Shown: piece after piece, positions 8,738 through 17,181 of the stretch | How positions within the stretch are numbered: the stretch's first letter is position 1 | How the letters are laid out: each line of letters starts with the position of its first letter | Assembly (NCBI RefSeq): GCF_022484225.1 | Contig: NZ_JAKVLT010000001.1 | Coordinates: 806,001-870,000 of the forward strand | DNA length: 64,000 bases | Direction: 5' to 3' | From: Pseudoramibacter sp. | GTDB lineage: Bacteria > Bacillota > Clostridia > Eubacteriales > Eubacteriaceae | Position numbers and translations under genes: made by a program | The notes under the pieces: generated by a model | Told to the model about the DNA's origin: nothing | The model's database searches: none | The model's input: the letters and a program-made list of their open reading frames with translations, nothing else

Positions 8738-9184
8738 TTACAAATCGACATCCACATTTTCGAGATCCAGGTCGTTGATGATTTCACTGGAGGAAATGTG
8801 GCAGCGTTCGTATTCCAGATTGAGCACCGTGTCGACGACGAGCTTGCCGTATTCGTCAAGCTGGTTGTATTTGAAAATGGCTTCCGGTTCGGAAAAACGG
8901 TTCTGGATCATCGAGCTCGGCGAGGGACTCCGGGTCCAGCCCATGATGTAGGCCGGGGAGACGTTTAACACCTTGGCGATGGTTTCAATTTTGTCCGAAG
9001 GGATATTGGTGACGATGTCAAATTCGTACTTGTACATGGTCTGTTTTGAAACGTGGATGAGCTGCGCGAGCTGCTCCTGACGCAGGCCGCGCTGAATCCG
9101 CAGGGCGCGGATGCGCTTCCCCTTGGTCGAAGTTGAAGCAAGGGTATCATTTTCGTGGGTAGAGTTTTGATTGGTTTTTATAAT
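8738..9184 (-). CDS. XRE-family HTH regulator without a normal start codon (possible frameshift)
   Basis: The HTH domain reads KRIRALRIQRGLRQEQLAQ and LIHVSKQTMYKYEFDI, followed by VLNVSPAYIMGW and a C-terminal region of about 60 residues. This is the layout of a Cro/CI-type repressor. The in-frame stretch opens just after a TGA at 9190-9188 and contains no ATG, GTG or TTG before the HTH; the first in-frame ATG (9037) would remove the recognition helix. An ATG at 9191 in the next frame gives a short peptide that stops at 9147. Either an unusual start such as ATT (9184) is used or a one-base frameshift separates start and body. The 5' boundary given is the ATT and is uncertain. Confidence 0.6.
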   Translation of the reverse strand: MIKTNQNSTHENDTLASTSTKGKRIRALRIQRGLRQEQLAQLIHVSKQTMYKYEFDIVTNIPSDKIETIAKVLNVSPAYIMGWTRSPSPSSMIQNRFSEPEAIFKYNQLDEYGKLVVDTVLNLEYERCHISSSEIINDLDLENVDVDL

Positions 9185-9258
9185 GTTTCATTTCTTTGTG
9201 AATCTTTTACAATTTTATCATATTATAACATGGTTTTGGTTTTTTTAACAATTAGTTC

Positions 9259-9287
9259 TTGATATCTTAAATGCTAGATGATACAAT
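9259..9287 (+). promoter_or_regulatory. Promoter for the small HTH gene at 9339
   Basis: TTGATA at 9259-9264 and TACAAT at 9282-9287 with a 17-bp spacer, about 50 bases before the start codon. Confidence 0.6.
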
Positions 9288-9338
9288 GAAATAAATTTTA
9301 AAGATACCCCCCTTCAGGAAGAGAATAAAGGCCCAAAA

Positions 9339-9539
9339 ATGATAGATACAGATAGCTTACACAAAATGATGGCAGACAGACATTATGACGATGCGAAAAT
9401 GGCCCAGAAATTGGGCTTGAGTGCAGAAGAATTTGCACACCGCATGGAAATCGGCATTTTCGGGAGCGACGAGATCGAAACGATGATCAAGGAGCTGGAT
9501 ATTCAGAATCCCGAAGCCATATTTTTCAGCCAGAATTAA
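9339..9539 (+). CDS. Small Cro-like HTH protein
   Basis: The 66-residue protein resembles phage-type one-domain HTH proteins. A helix-turn-helix can be read in DDAKMAQKLGLSAEEFAHRM followed by FGSDEIETMIKELDI, ending with the typical NPEAIFF. It is divergent from the XRE gene at 8738 and lies directly upstream of the surface-protein gene, so it may control either. Its ribosome binding site is weak (AAAGG). Function beyond DNA binding is unknown. Confidence 0.65.
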   Translation: MIDTDSLHKMMADRHYDDAKMAQKLGLSAEEFAHRMEIGIFGSDEIETMIKELDIQNPEAIFFSQN

Positions 9540-9701
9540 TGACAGGGGAACCGAAAACAACAATATCTCATTAAGATATTAAAAATTTTAATGGCGCAGA
9601 CAAAATGTTAAGAAACGGACTTTGAGCAGAAAAGACGTCATTTCAATATGGCGTTTTATTTTTTTTTAGCTGTATTTTTTATGATTTAGAAAGGAAGATA
9701 A

Positions 9702-10758
9702 ATGGAAAAGAGCATTAAACGATTATGGATTTTCCTGGCAGCGCTGATCGCCTGCATGGCGATTGCCGTTGTACAGGGGGGGGGTATCAGCGCACGCTGA
9801 AGGCCAGAGCACTACCCCTCTGCCGAGCAGTTGGGCCAACAATGCGCATATCAAAGGACTGTTTAAAGGATACTATCTGAATATCGACAAGGGCCGTACG
9901 TTGGATATCGATTACCATGTGGAAATGAATGGGCCGGACAATGGCAAGGCGGTAGATCCGTCCCATATCACAAAGCAATACGTGGTCTATAACGGTCAAA
10001 CCTACGACAACGTCAAAGATTTTTCAGCGGACAAGATCGGCACAGGCGATCTGGTCACGACTTGGGACAACGGGCACACCGAACACGATGGCTTCGCATT
10101 CTATACTTTTGTGACGGTGAGTTACCGGGATATTGACGATGAAAATGACACAGATTTGGCAAAAATGCAGTACAAATTGTTCTACAAACCTGGACAGACT
10201 TACGATCTGAGCAGCTTTGACAAATCGGAAATCACTGACAACGGACATAGGTACAGAAAAGTGAACCAGACGGACAGCCTTACCGGCAATACCAATGACC
10301 TGACCGCGCAGAAAAACATCTTCATTTTCTACAAGCGTCAGGTCAAGGTGAGCTACGACGCCAACGGCGGCTCCGGCAAGATGGACCCGGAAACGGTGGA
10401 TCTTAACGCGACGGTGAAAACTAAGGCCAACGCCTTTAAGGCGCCGGAAGGCAAAACCTTCGCGGGCTGGAACACCAAGGCCGACGGCTCTGGTACGGCT
10501 TACGCCGCAGATAAAGATTTGAAAGTCAGCAATGACATGACCCTGTACGCGCAGTGGGAAACAAAAAAACCAACTGTGACCCCGTCTCAGAACAATCAGC
10601 AGACGACAAAGCCAGCACAGGGCAATAAAACCCAGACGGTCAAAAGCACCGGCGTAAAAACCGGCGACGCGACCCAGGCGATGCCTTTTGTCACCGCGAT
10701 GGGCGCCGCTCTGGCAGCCGTAATCGTGCTGGCCGCAAAACGACGTCATTTTGAATAA
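9702..10758 (+). CDS. Cell-surface InlB-repeat protein, frameshifted at a 9-G tract (probably phase-variable)
   Basis: ATG at 9702 follows AAAGGAAG and encodes a signal peptide (basic start, hydrophobic core IFLAALIACMAIAVV). A run of nine G at 9776-9784 puts this frame onto a TGA at 9798 after 32 residues. The long frame continuing to 10758 has no good start of its own. With eight G the two join into a 351-residue protein with a plausible cleavage site SAHA before EGQSTT. The mature part contains an InlB B-type/Flg_new repeat (YDANGGSGKMDPETV to LYAQWE), a Thr/Gln-rich linker, and a wall-anchor-like end: VKTGD, hydrophobic helix, KRRHFE. A surface protein anchored by a sortase-like signal is the likely role; the ligand is unknown. 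Confidence 0.75.
9776..9784 (+). repeat. Homopolymeric G tract (nine G)
   Basis: Nine consecutive G lie inside the signal-peptide coding region of the surface-protein gene. Slipped-strand mispairing at such tracts changes length by one base and switches genes on and off. As written the gene is off; eight G would restore the frame. A base-calling error in the homopolymer is the main alternative. Confidence 0.8.
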
Positions 10759-10789
10759 AAGATTTTTATTATAAAAAATACAGCCTATA

Positions 10790-10831
10790 AAAAAGCAAGT
10801 TCTGTGTCTATCATACAGAACTTGCTTTTTT
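10790..10831. terminator. Bidirectional terminator after the surface-protein gene
   Basis: AAAAAGCAAGTTCTGT pairs with ACAGAACTTGCTTTTT around a 9-base loop. It serves the + strand surface gene and the - strand symporter gene. Confidence 0.9.
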
Positions 10832-10847
10832 GATGGGAAAATCGGGA

Positions 10848-12398
10848 TCATTTTTCGCTGTCGGACAGGGCTTCCCGCTGTTCGACCAGGACTTTTTTGT
10901 TGTAGCACGCGAAAGTTGCTTCGATCTTTTCGGGATCAGGCTTTCTTGTGAACATCGAGACCAGTGGCACGATGACGAGGCCCGCGATCATGCAGAAAGC
11001 CCCGGCGTTGATCGGCGACTGAAGCAGCGCCGGCAGGTGCGCCCCGGCGAAGAGGTCGGTGACCATGAAGACCACGGCGAAAATGAAGCTGGCCCAGCAG
11101 CCCGCCGCGGTGGTGCCTTTCCAGTACAGCCCGTATAGAAACGGCGCGAGGAAGGCGCCGGCCATGGCGCCCCAGGAAATCCCCATGAGCTGGGCGATGA
11201 AGGTGACATTGGAATGGTACTGGATCAGGGCGATGACCACCGAAATCGCGATGAAGACGACAATGAGCCCCCGCATGAAGGCGACCAGGGTATCGTCGGT
11301 GAAATGCTTTTTCGACTGGCCCCGGATGAGATCCAGAGTGATGGTGGAGCTGGAGGTCAGCACCAGCGCGGACAAAGTCGACATCGAAGCCGAGAGCACC
11401 AGCACGACGACGATGCCGATGAGAATGTCCGGCAGGCCCGAGATCATCGTCGGGACGATCACGTCGTAGCCGTCCTTGAGCACGTTGACCTGGCCGGCGA
11501 AGAGGCGGCCGAAGCCCCCGAGAAAGTAGCAGCCCCCGGCGACGATCAGGGCGAAGGCCGTGGAGACGACCGTGCCGGTGTCGATGGCCTTTTCACTTTT
11601 GATGGCGTAAAATTTCTGCACCATCTGGGGCAGTCCCCAGGTGCCCAGAGACGTCAGCAGCACGACGCCGAGAAGGTTTAAGGGATCAGGCCCAAAGAAA
11701 GATGCGAAAACCCCGGGGGTTTTTGAGATGGCCGGATCACTGACTCGGGCCATTTTGTCCAGGGCCGCCATAAAGCCCCCTTTGCTGATGAGCACGGCGG
11801 CGATCACCGCTACAATGCCGAAGAGCATGACAAGGCCCTGGACGAAGTCGTTGATGGCCGTGGCCATGTAGCCCCCAGCGATGACGTAGACTCCGGTGAG
11901 CACCGCCATGACAATGACGCAGATGCCGTAGTCGATGTGAAAGGCCATCCCGAAGAGACGGGAGAGCCCGTTGTACAGAGACGCGGTGTAGGGAATCATG
12001 AAGACGAAGGTGATCACCGACGCTGCGATTTTCAAGGCGTCGCTGTCGAAGCGCTTGCCGAAGAAATCAGGCATGGTCGCCGAGTTGAGGTGCTGGGTCA
12101 TGATCCGGGTCCGGCGCCCGAGCACCGTCCAAGCGAGGAAGGAGCCGAGGAGGGCGTTGCCGATGCCGGCCCAGGTGGCAGAAATGCCGTACTTCCAGCC
12201 GAACTGCCCGGCGTAGCCCACGAAGACAACGGCCGAAAAATACGACGTGCCGTAGGCGAAAGCCGTGAGCCACGGGCCGACGCTGCGCCCGCCGAGGACA
12301 AAGCCGTTCACATCCGTCGTGTGCTTGCGGCAGTAGAAGCCGATCGCGAGCATCACCGCGAAGAAAATCAAAACGAGTGAAAGTTTAATTGCCATCAT
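10848..12398 (-). CDS. Sodium:solute symporter (SSS/PutP family)
   Basis: The 516-residue protein has about thirteen hydrophobic segments and SSS-family signatures: GFVLGGRSVGPWLTAFAYG at the N terminus, then YVIAGGYMATAINDFVQGLVM and SASMSTLSALVLTSSSTITLD, which holds sodium-site serines. Such transporters import proline, pantothenate, sugars or carboxylates with Na+. The closest-looking members are PutP-like, but the substrate is not clear. The start at 12398 follows CAGGAG. It is transcribed alone from a promoter overlapped by a cre-like sequence. Confidence 0.88.
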   Translation of the reverse strand: MMAIKLSLVLIFFAVMLAIGFYCRKHTTDVNGFVLGGRSVGPWLTAFAYGTSYFSAVVFVGYAGQFGWKYGISATWAGIGNALLGSFLAWTVLGRRTRIMTQHLNSATMPDFFGKRFDSDALKIAASVITFVFMIPYTASLYNGLSRLFGMAFHIDYGICVIVMAVLTGVYVIAGGYMATAINDFVQGLVMLFGIVAVIAAVLISKGGFMAALDKMARVSDPAISKTPGVFASFFGPDPLNLLGVVLLTSLGTWGLPQMVQKFYAIKSEKAIDTGTVVSTAFALIVAGGCYFLGGFGRLFAGQVNVLKDGYDVIVPTMISGLPDILIGIVVVLVLSASMSTLSALVLTSSSTITLDLIRGQSKKHFTDDTLVAFMRGLIVVFIAISVVIALIQYHSNVTFIAQLMGISWGAMAGAFLAPFLYGLYWKGTTAAGCWASFIFAVVFMVTDLFAGAHLPALLQSPINAGAFCMIAGLVIVPLVSMFTRKPDPEKIEATFACYNKKVLVEQREALSDSEK

Positions 12399-12424
12399 AT
12401 TACTCCTGGACATATTTTTACTTT

Positions 12425-12454
12425 ATTATAGCATAGTGTCCTAAGCGTTTACAA
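12425..12454 (-). promoter_or_regulatory. Promoter of the sodium:solute symporter gene with a cre-like site
   Basis: On the - strand TTGTAA (12454-12449) and TATAAT (12430-12425) are 18 bp apart. Between them TGTAAACGCTTA matches the first 12 positions of the CcpA cre consensus TGWAANCGNTNWCA. This suggests carbon catabolite control, which is inferred. Confidence 0.5.
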
Positions 12455-12489
12455 AAAAATAATCCCTGCGCAGTTGCGCACAGGGATTT
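12455..12489 (-). terminator. Rho-independent terminator of the lactate/malate dehydrogenase-family gene
   Basis: AATCCCTG (12461-12468) pairs with CAGGGATT (12481-12488), with further TGCGCA/CGCA pairing inside; T-rich on the - strand. Confidence 0.85.
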
Positions 12490-12501
12490 ATGACGTCCGT
12501 C

Positions 12502-13419
12502 TTATTTTTTGGCGGCGATGGCGATGTTTGTGCGCACCACGTCGCAGGAATGATGGAACCGGGCCATTTCATCGTCGGTCAGCGGCGCGACGATGCGTTT
12601 TTCGATACCGGCGGCGCCGATGACACACGGGATGCCGATCTGGACGTCTTTTTCGCCGTATTCGCCGTCCAGCACAGCGGAGGCCGGCAGAATCCGGTGT
12701 TCGTCCCGGAGCACCGCGTCGACCATTTCGCAGCAGGCGCGGCCGATGCCGAATTCGGTGCATTTTTTGCCGTCGACGATGACCCAGCCGCCCCGGCGGA
12801 CTTCTTCGAGGATCTTGTCGTCAGACAGATCGAACTCGTCGTAGTCCTGGGCGCCGATTTTAATGAGCGAGGTCGGGATCATCGAGGATTCCCCATGTTC
12901 GCCCATGACGAAGCATTGGATCGACAGGCGGGCGACGCCGGCATTGCGGCTCAAAACCCGGCGCAGACGCGCCGTGTCGAGCAGGGTGCCGGTGCCGAAG
13001 CAGCGGTCTTTATCGAGGTGGAGATGTTTGCGCAGGTAGTCAGCGATGACGTCGCAGGGGTTCGTGATGGAAATGAACACCCCCGGGATTTCGTAAGGTG
13101 ACAGGGACGCGATGAGTTCCTTGCACATGACGATGGAGTCGTCGAGCATGTCGACCCGGTCCTGGCCGGGCTTCCGGGCCATGCCGATGGCGCAGACCAC
13201 GACGTCCGCGTCGGCGACGTCTTTGTAGTCGCCGCCCCGGACCAGCACTTCGTGGGGTACGAAGCTCATGGCGTCGTAAATGTCGAGGGCCTGGGCGTCC
13301 GCCTTGCCGGGGACCTTGTCCACGAGGACCACTTCGTCCGCAATGTTTTCATACGCGAGGGACAGCGCGACGTGAGAGCCGACATGCCCCGCACCGAGAA
13401 CCACAACTTTTCGTTTCAC
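12502..13419 (-). CDS. L-lactate/malate dehydrogenase-family NAD-dependent 2-hydroxyacid dehydrogenase
   Basis: The 305-residue enzyme has the Rossmann motif GAGHVGSHVA, the NAD-preferring acid in LVDKV, the substrate arginine in DTARLRRVL and the catalytic histidine in GEHGESSMIP. At the substrate-specificity position (residue 82, IGMARKPGQDR), it carries Arg where lactate dehydrogenases usually have Gln. This favours malate or another dicarboxylic or bulky 2-oxoacid over pyruvate. Overall spacing otherwise looks like a clostridial LDH or 2-hydroxyisocaproate dehydrogenase. It is monocistronic. Confidence 0.8.
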   Translation of the reverse strand: MKRKVVVLGAGHVGSHVALSLAYENIADEVVLVDKVPGKADAQALDIYDAMSFVPHEVLVRGGDYKDVADADVVVCAIGMARKPGQDRVDMLDDSIVMCKELIASLSPYEIPGVFISITNPCDVIADYLRKHLHLDKDRCFGTGTLLDTARLRRVLSRNAGVARLSIQCFVMGEHGESSMIPTSLIKIGAQDYDEFDLSDDKILEEVRRGGWVIVDGKKCTEFGIGRACCEMVDAVLRDEHRILPASAVLDGEYGEKDVQIGIPCVIGAAGIEKRIVAPLTDDEMARFHHSCDVVRTNIAIAAKK

Positions 13420-13535
13420 TGTAAAAGCCTTCTTTCTATTCTTTTTAATGGCGTGTTATCGCTTAAATTTTTGTTTTTTCTTATTATAGCATATATCCAA
13501 CATACCGAGGAAACGCGATCATATAAACCAAGATA

Positions 13536-13567
13536 ATTCATAAAGAATCTTATGAATATGGTAAAAT
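13536..13567 (+). promoter_or_regulatory. Inverted repeat and -10 element before the FHA/zinc-ribbon cluster
   Basis: ATTCATAA (13536-13543) and TTATGAAT (13550-13557) form a perfect 8-bp inverted repeat with a 6-bp spacer, directly followed by a TAAAAT -10-like hexamer. Position and symmetry suit an operator for a dimeric regulator, which is not identified. Confidence 0.5.
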
Positions 13568-13600
13568 AAGATTAATTAAAGAAAGCGAGTTGTGTAAATC

Positions 13601-14572
13601 ATGAATCAATTAATGCCGACCCTGACGTTATCCAACGGAGAGCGCTTTGTTTTAAAGCGTGAAGGATTAAAAATCGGATCGATGGAAAGTATCTGCGACA
13701 TCACCATTTCAGATCCGGAAGTTTCGCCCCTGCATGGGATGGTGGTGAAGGCCGACGAAGGATGGGCGGTGCAGGAACTGCAGTCCAGAATCGGGTTAAC
13801 AGTGAATGGCGCTGACGTTCCCAGAGGCAGCATGACCCCTTTGGCCGACGGCGACGTGATTGGGATCGCCGGCGAAACCCTGACGTTTCACAGTGCGGAT
13901 ACCTTTTTTTCCGATGCAGAACTGCAGGAACTGAACGCTCTGGCGCAGGCCCTCAGCCAGGGTGGGGAGATTTCAGAAGATGCGGCGAGACACAGCATCA
14001 TCCTGCTTTCCGATAAGATTGAAGCCATCGCTTCGGCCTGCGGCCTTTCACTCGAAAGTTTCGAGACGCCCCAAAAGCCGGACGCGCCGGACGCAGAGAC
14101 AGAATCCAGTGATTCATTAAAGGATCAGCTGATGACTTTGGATGAAGCGAAAGAAGAAGTGGAAGAAGCGGATAAAGAAGTGAACGGCGAAGCGGACAGC
14201 GTTCCGGAAAAAACGGTGCCGTTCAATGAAATCAATAGTGAGTGGCAGCTGCCGACGATCTGCTTTTTGACGCCGATGCCGCGAACGGTTCGCCGTTACA
14301 AAGAAAAGGCCATCTGCGTTAAACACACGCCCTACAACATCGGCGCCGATCCCAAAAACGATTATGTGATGAACAATCCAGACAGAATCAGCGATGTGCA
14401 CGCCCAGATTATTCAGGACCCGAATACAGGCGGATTTGCAATTCAAAATAAGGACGAGCGCTACGGCACTTACATCAACAACAATCTCGTGCCCATTGAC
14501 GGAACGCGCGCTATCAAGCCGGGCGATGTGGTGCAGTTTGGCAAACATGAATACAAAGTAGAAAAGCTGTAA
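13601..14572 (+). CDS. Two-FHA-domain protein
   Basis: The 323-residue protein has an FHA domain at each end: about residues 15-95 (LKIGSMESICDITISDPEVSPLHG, with the usual S-x-x-H) and about 235-322 (YNIGADPKNDYVMNNPDRISDVHA, then RYGTYINNNLV). An acidic linker lies between them. FHA domains bind phosphothreonine peptides, so this is likely a cytoplasmic adaptor in Ser/Thr-kinase signalling. No kinase is encoded nearby. It has no signal peptide. It starts an apparent operon with the two zinc-ribbon membrane proteins that follow. Confidence 0.85.
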   Translation: MNQLMPTLTLSNGERFVLKREGLKIGSMESICDITISDPEVSPLHGMVVKADEGWAVQELQSRIGLTVNGADVPRGSMTPLADGDVIGIAGETLTFHSADTFFSDAELQELNALAQALSQGGEISEDAARHSIILLSDKIEAIASACGLSLESFETPQKPDAPDAETESSDSLKDQLMTLDEAKEEVEEADKEVNGEADSVPEKTVPFNEINSEWQLPTICFLTPMPRTVRRYKEKAICVKHTPYNIGADPKNDYVMNNPDRISDVHAQIIQDPNTGGFAIQNKDERYGTYINNNLVPIDGTRAIKPGDVVQFGKHEYKVEKL

Positions 14573-14602
14573 TCATTGCGGAACAACAGAGAGGAAAAGA
14601 AC

Positions 14603-16414
14603 ATGAAAACTTGTCAAAAATGCGGCTATGAAAACGAAGACGGCGCGGCCTTCTGCAAAAACTGCGGGGAAGCGCTGAAAGATACGGCAGAGGCCGAATC
14701 AGAAAAACCGTCAGAAATAAAAGAAACGGAACAAGCGATGCAGGCCCCGCCTAAAAAGCCTAAAAGCGAAAAATTATCGCCGAAAAATCGCAAAATCATC
14801 ATTGCGATTATTGCGGCTGCTGTCGCGGCGATAGCTTTTATCGGCGTTTGGGCTTACCGGAACAAGCAGCAGCAAAAGCAGACGCCCATGGGCACGACGA
14901 ACAGCAACGCCCTTTTCAGTCTGCAAAATGGCAGTGATGGCAGCAGACAGGAAGGCGGATCGGTTGTGACCCGCGGAAAGGACATCTATTATCTGTATCA
15001 AAACAGGCTTTGCAAGAAGAATGCGAAGGGCAAGACAACCACTGTTTATCGGGCCGGCAATGATAAAACGCTCAATCATTTGAATTACACTCAGAGATGG
15101 TTTTATTTTGCAGAAATGACGCCGTCCGATGAAACGGGCAGCGGCGATTATCTCGCAGAAGTGTATAAAGTGCGCGCCGACGGTAAAGATCTGACGAAGC
15201 TCTTTACCCAGAAGCACGTGACGAGCAGTGAAATGATCGTCTATAACGGCCGCATTTACTGGAGTCATTACGGCAGAATGGATTCCGCTTTATACGCTTA
15301 CGACTTGAACGGCAAGCATAAAAAAGTCCTTATCGAAGATGAACAAGGCGGCGACGGCGACACTTTCCCGATCTATAAATTTGCGATTGATCGGCATCAG
15401 CTGTACATCCCGGGAGTTGGAGAAGGAGCAGCGGTCGATTTAACGAATAATAGCAAGAAGAAATTCAAGCTCGATGTTCAGGGCGGACTGGAAGACGAAC
15501 ATTTGCTGCCCTTCACCGAAGCCAGCGGCAAACTGTACGGCGCCGAAACGGACGTCAGCGATCCGTCATCGCCGACGGAACAAATTTATCAGTACGATCT
15601 TCAGTCCAAAAAATTAAAGACCGTCATCGACAGCCTCGACAGCGATGAAACCCTCGCGGTTTTTGCAGATCAAAAGCAATGCTACGTTCTGACTGAAAAT
15701 GCCTCAGGCGGCAGCTACACGATTTTGGATGAAAATCAAAATACCGTCGCTTCGTTTAAAGATCTGTACCGCATCGCCCTGACAGACAAAGGCTTTTACG
15801 TGGTCGATACTGACGGCAAGGTGCATTTTTATAAAAAGACAGCGAAAGTAAAAGCCAGCACGAAAACGGCCAAGAGCACGGCGGAAAACACGTCCTTAAG
15901 CAATCTGCAGATCGGCGTGTTGACTTCGCTGTATCACTGGCCGGATTATTTAAAAACATATACTACAGGTGATACTGGCGACTATATGACGTGGGGAAGT
16001 GAGACTGTGGACGGACAGAGCTTCTATTATGTCACCGGCAACGGAGACGGCACCAGCATCATGTATTATCGGCTGGACGGCGATAAAGTCACGTACAAAT
16101 ATTATACTTACGGAGAAAATGAAACCGCTGCGGATGCTCACGAAGTGACTAAGACGATTTCCTTGAAATCTTTAATTTCGATGTATTACAAAACCGCCGA
16201 TCAAAAGGCTGAAGTCAACGGTTATGTCAGCAAAATCCAGGCCAATACACAAAAACATCAGCAACAATACACACAGCAAAACAGCAATTCAAACAACAGT
16301 TCGGACAGTTACAGCAGCAGTTCATCAGACGACGATTACTACAGCGATGACGGCAGCAGCAGTACCAATACGGATTCGGATTATCAGGATGATTCGTCAG
16401 AAGATTACGAATAG
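14603..16414 (+). CDS. Zinc-ribbon membrane protein with extracellular beta-propeller-like domain
   Basis: The 603-residue protein starts with a four-Cys zinc ribbon (CQKCGYENEDGAAFCKNCGE) and a linker. One membrane helix follows at about residues 65-87 (IIIAIIAAAVAAIAFIGVWA). A long extracytoplasmic part contains repeated GKDIYYLYQ-, GRIYWSHYG- and FADQKQCYVL-like strands, as in DUF5050 propellers. The C-terminal 50 residues are almost entirely Ser, Asp, Asn and Tyr. The start at 14603 follows GAGGAAAAG. It is 30 bases after the FHA gene, so the two are probably co-transcribed. The function is unknown; cell-envelope sensing is a guess. Confidence 0.75.
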   Translation: MKTCQKCGYENEDGAAFCKNCGEALKDTAEAESEKPSEIKETEQAMQAPPKKPKSEKLSPKNRKIIIAIIAAAVAAIAFIGVWAYRNKQQQKQTPMGTTNSNALFSLQNGSDGSRQEGGSVVTRGKDIYYLYQNRLCKKNAKGKTTTVYRAGNDKTLNHLNYTQRWFYFAEMTPSDETGSGDYLAEVYKVRADGKDLTKLFTQKHVTSSEMIVYNGRIYWSHYGRMDSALYAYDLNGKHKKVLIEDEQGGDGDTFPIYKFAIDRHQLYIPGVGEGAAVDLTNNSKKKFKLDVQGGLEDEHLLPFTEASGKLYGAETDVSDPSSPTEQIYQYDLQSKKLKTVIDSLDSDETLAVFADQKQCYVLTENASGGSYTILDENQNTVASFKDLYRIALTDKGFYVVDTDGKVHFYKKTAKVKASTKTAKSTAENTSLSNLQIGVLTSLYHWPDYLKTYTTGDTGDYMTWGSETVDGQSFYYVTGNGDGTSIMYYRLDGDKVTYKYYTYGENETAADAHEVTKTISLKSLISMYYKTADQKAEVNGYVSKIQANTQKHQQQYTQQNSNSNNSSDSYSSSSSDDDYYSDDGSSSTNTDSDYQDDSSEDYE

Positions 16415-16426
16415 AGGAGTTAATAA

Positions 16427-17131
16427 GTGAAAATATGTAGCAAATGCGGCCATGAGAACGAAGACGGCGCGGTCTTCTGCAAAAATTGCGGCGAACCGCT
16501 GAATCAGCCCATAAACAGGAATGCGCAGGAAGCGGATGATCCGCAAAAATCAAACAGCAATAAAATATTGATTGTTGTCGTTGCGGTCGCCGCTGCGGCA
16601 GCCGTCGCCCTGGCTGCCTGTTTCTTCGTCTTCAAGAAGCATACGGCCGCGTCTTCGGCAAAATCTAAAAGCACCGCCACCCAAAGTCAGTCGGCCGATG
16701 ATTCCAGCACGGCCAGCGACCAAGATCAAATGATCGACGCTGGGGAAAGCTCTGTTTATACCACAGGGCCGAAGGCCGTTTTGGAACGGTATATCCGGCA
16801 TTGGGGGACAGCGGTCTCTGAAGGGGACTACAGTCTGGTCGGGGATTATATTTTAGCAAATTCACAAATGGAAAATGCCCAGGAGAACTTTATTGCCGAT
16901 CATCAAGATGCGTATCTTCACGAAGAATTTGTGCAGGCGCAGATCTTAGAGAGCAAGCAAATCAATCAAAGTGAGTATCAGTTCACGACGACCGAAACCT
17001 ACGATGTGGATACTGAAGATTATTCCGACAGAAGGATTACCCAGCAAGTGCAGTACACGGCGGTGAAAACCTCTGACGGAGAATGGCTGCTCTCGACCGT
17101 GAAAAAACTGTCAGGCGACAGAATCGATTAA
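16427..17131 (+). CDS. Zinc-ribbon single-pass membrane protein (TcaA-like layout)
   Basis: The 234-residue protein repeats the design of its neighbour: N-terminal zinc ribbon (CSKCGHENEDGAVFCKNCGE), one membrane helix at about residues 45-68, a Ser/Thr/Gln-rich spacer. Its extracytoplasmic domain of about 120 residues (KAVLERYIRHWGTAVSEGDYS) resembles the NTF2-like domain at the end of TcaA-type envelope proteins. It starts with GTG at 16427 after AGAGGAG, 12 bases downstream of the previous stop. The near-identical zinc ribbons suggest duplication or a shared cytoplasmic partner, possibly the FHA protein. Confidence 0.72.
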   Translation: MKICSKCGHENEDGAVFCKNCGEPLNQPINRNAQEADDPQKSNSNKILIVVVAVAAAAAVALAACFFVFKKHTAASSAKSKSTATQSQSADDSSTASDQDQMIDAGESSVYTTGPKAVLERYIRHWGTAVSEGDYSLVGDYILANSQMENAQENFIADHQDAYLHEEFVQAQILESKQINQSEYQFTTTETYDVDTEDYSDRRITQQVQYTAVKTSDGEWLLSTVKKLSGDRID

Positions 17132-17181
17132 AAGAAAACAGCAAAACAAAAAGGCGAGCTTACATTACAAGGCCCGCTTTT

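Noticed and set aside
17143..17178. Terminator between the zinc-ribbon gene and the YedK-type gene
   Set aside because: AAAAGGCG and CCGCTTTTTT pair only partly; the stem is too broken to list with confidence.
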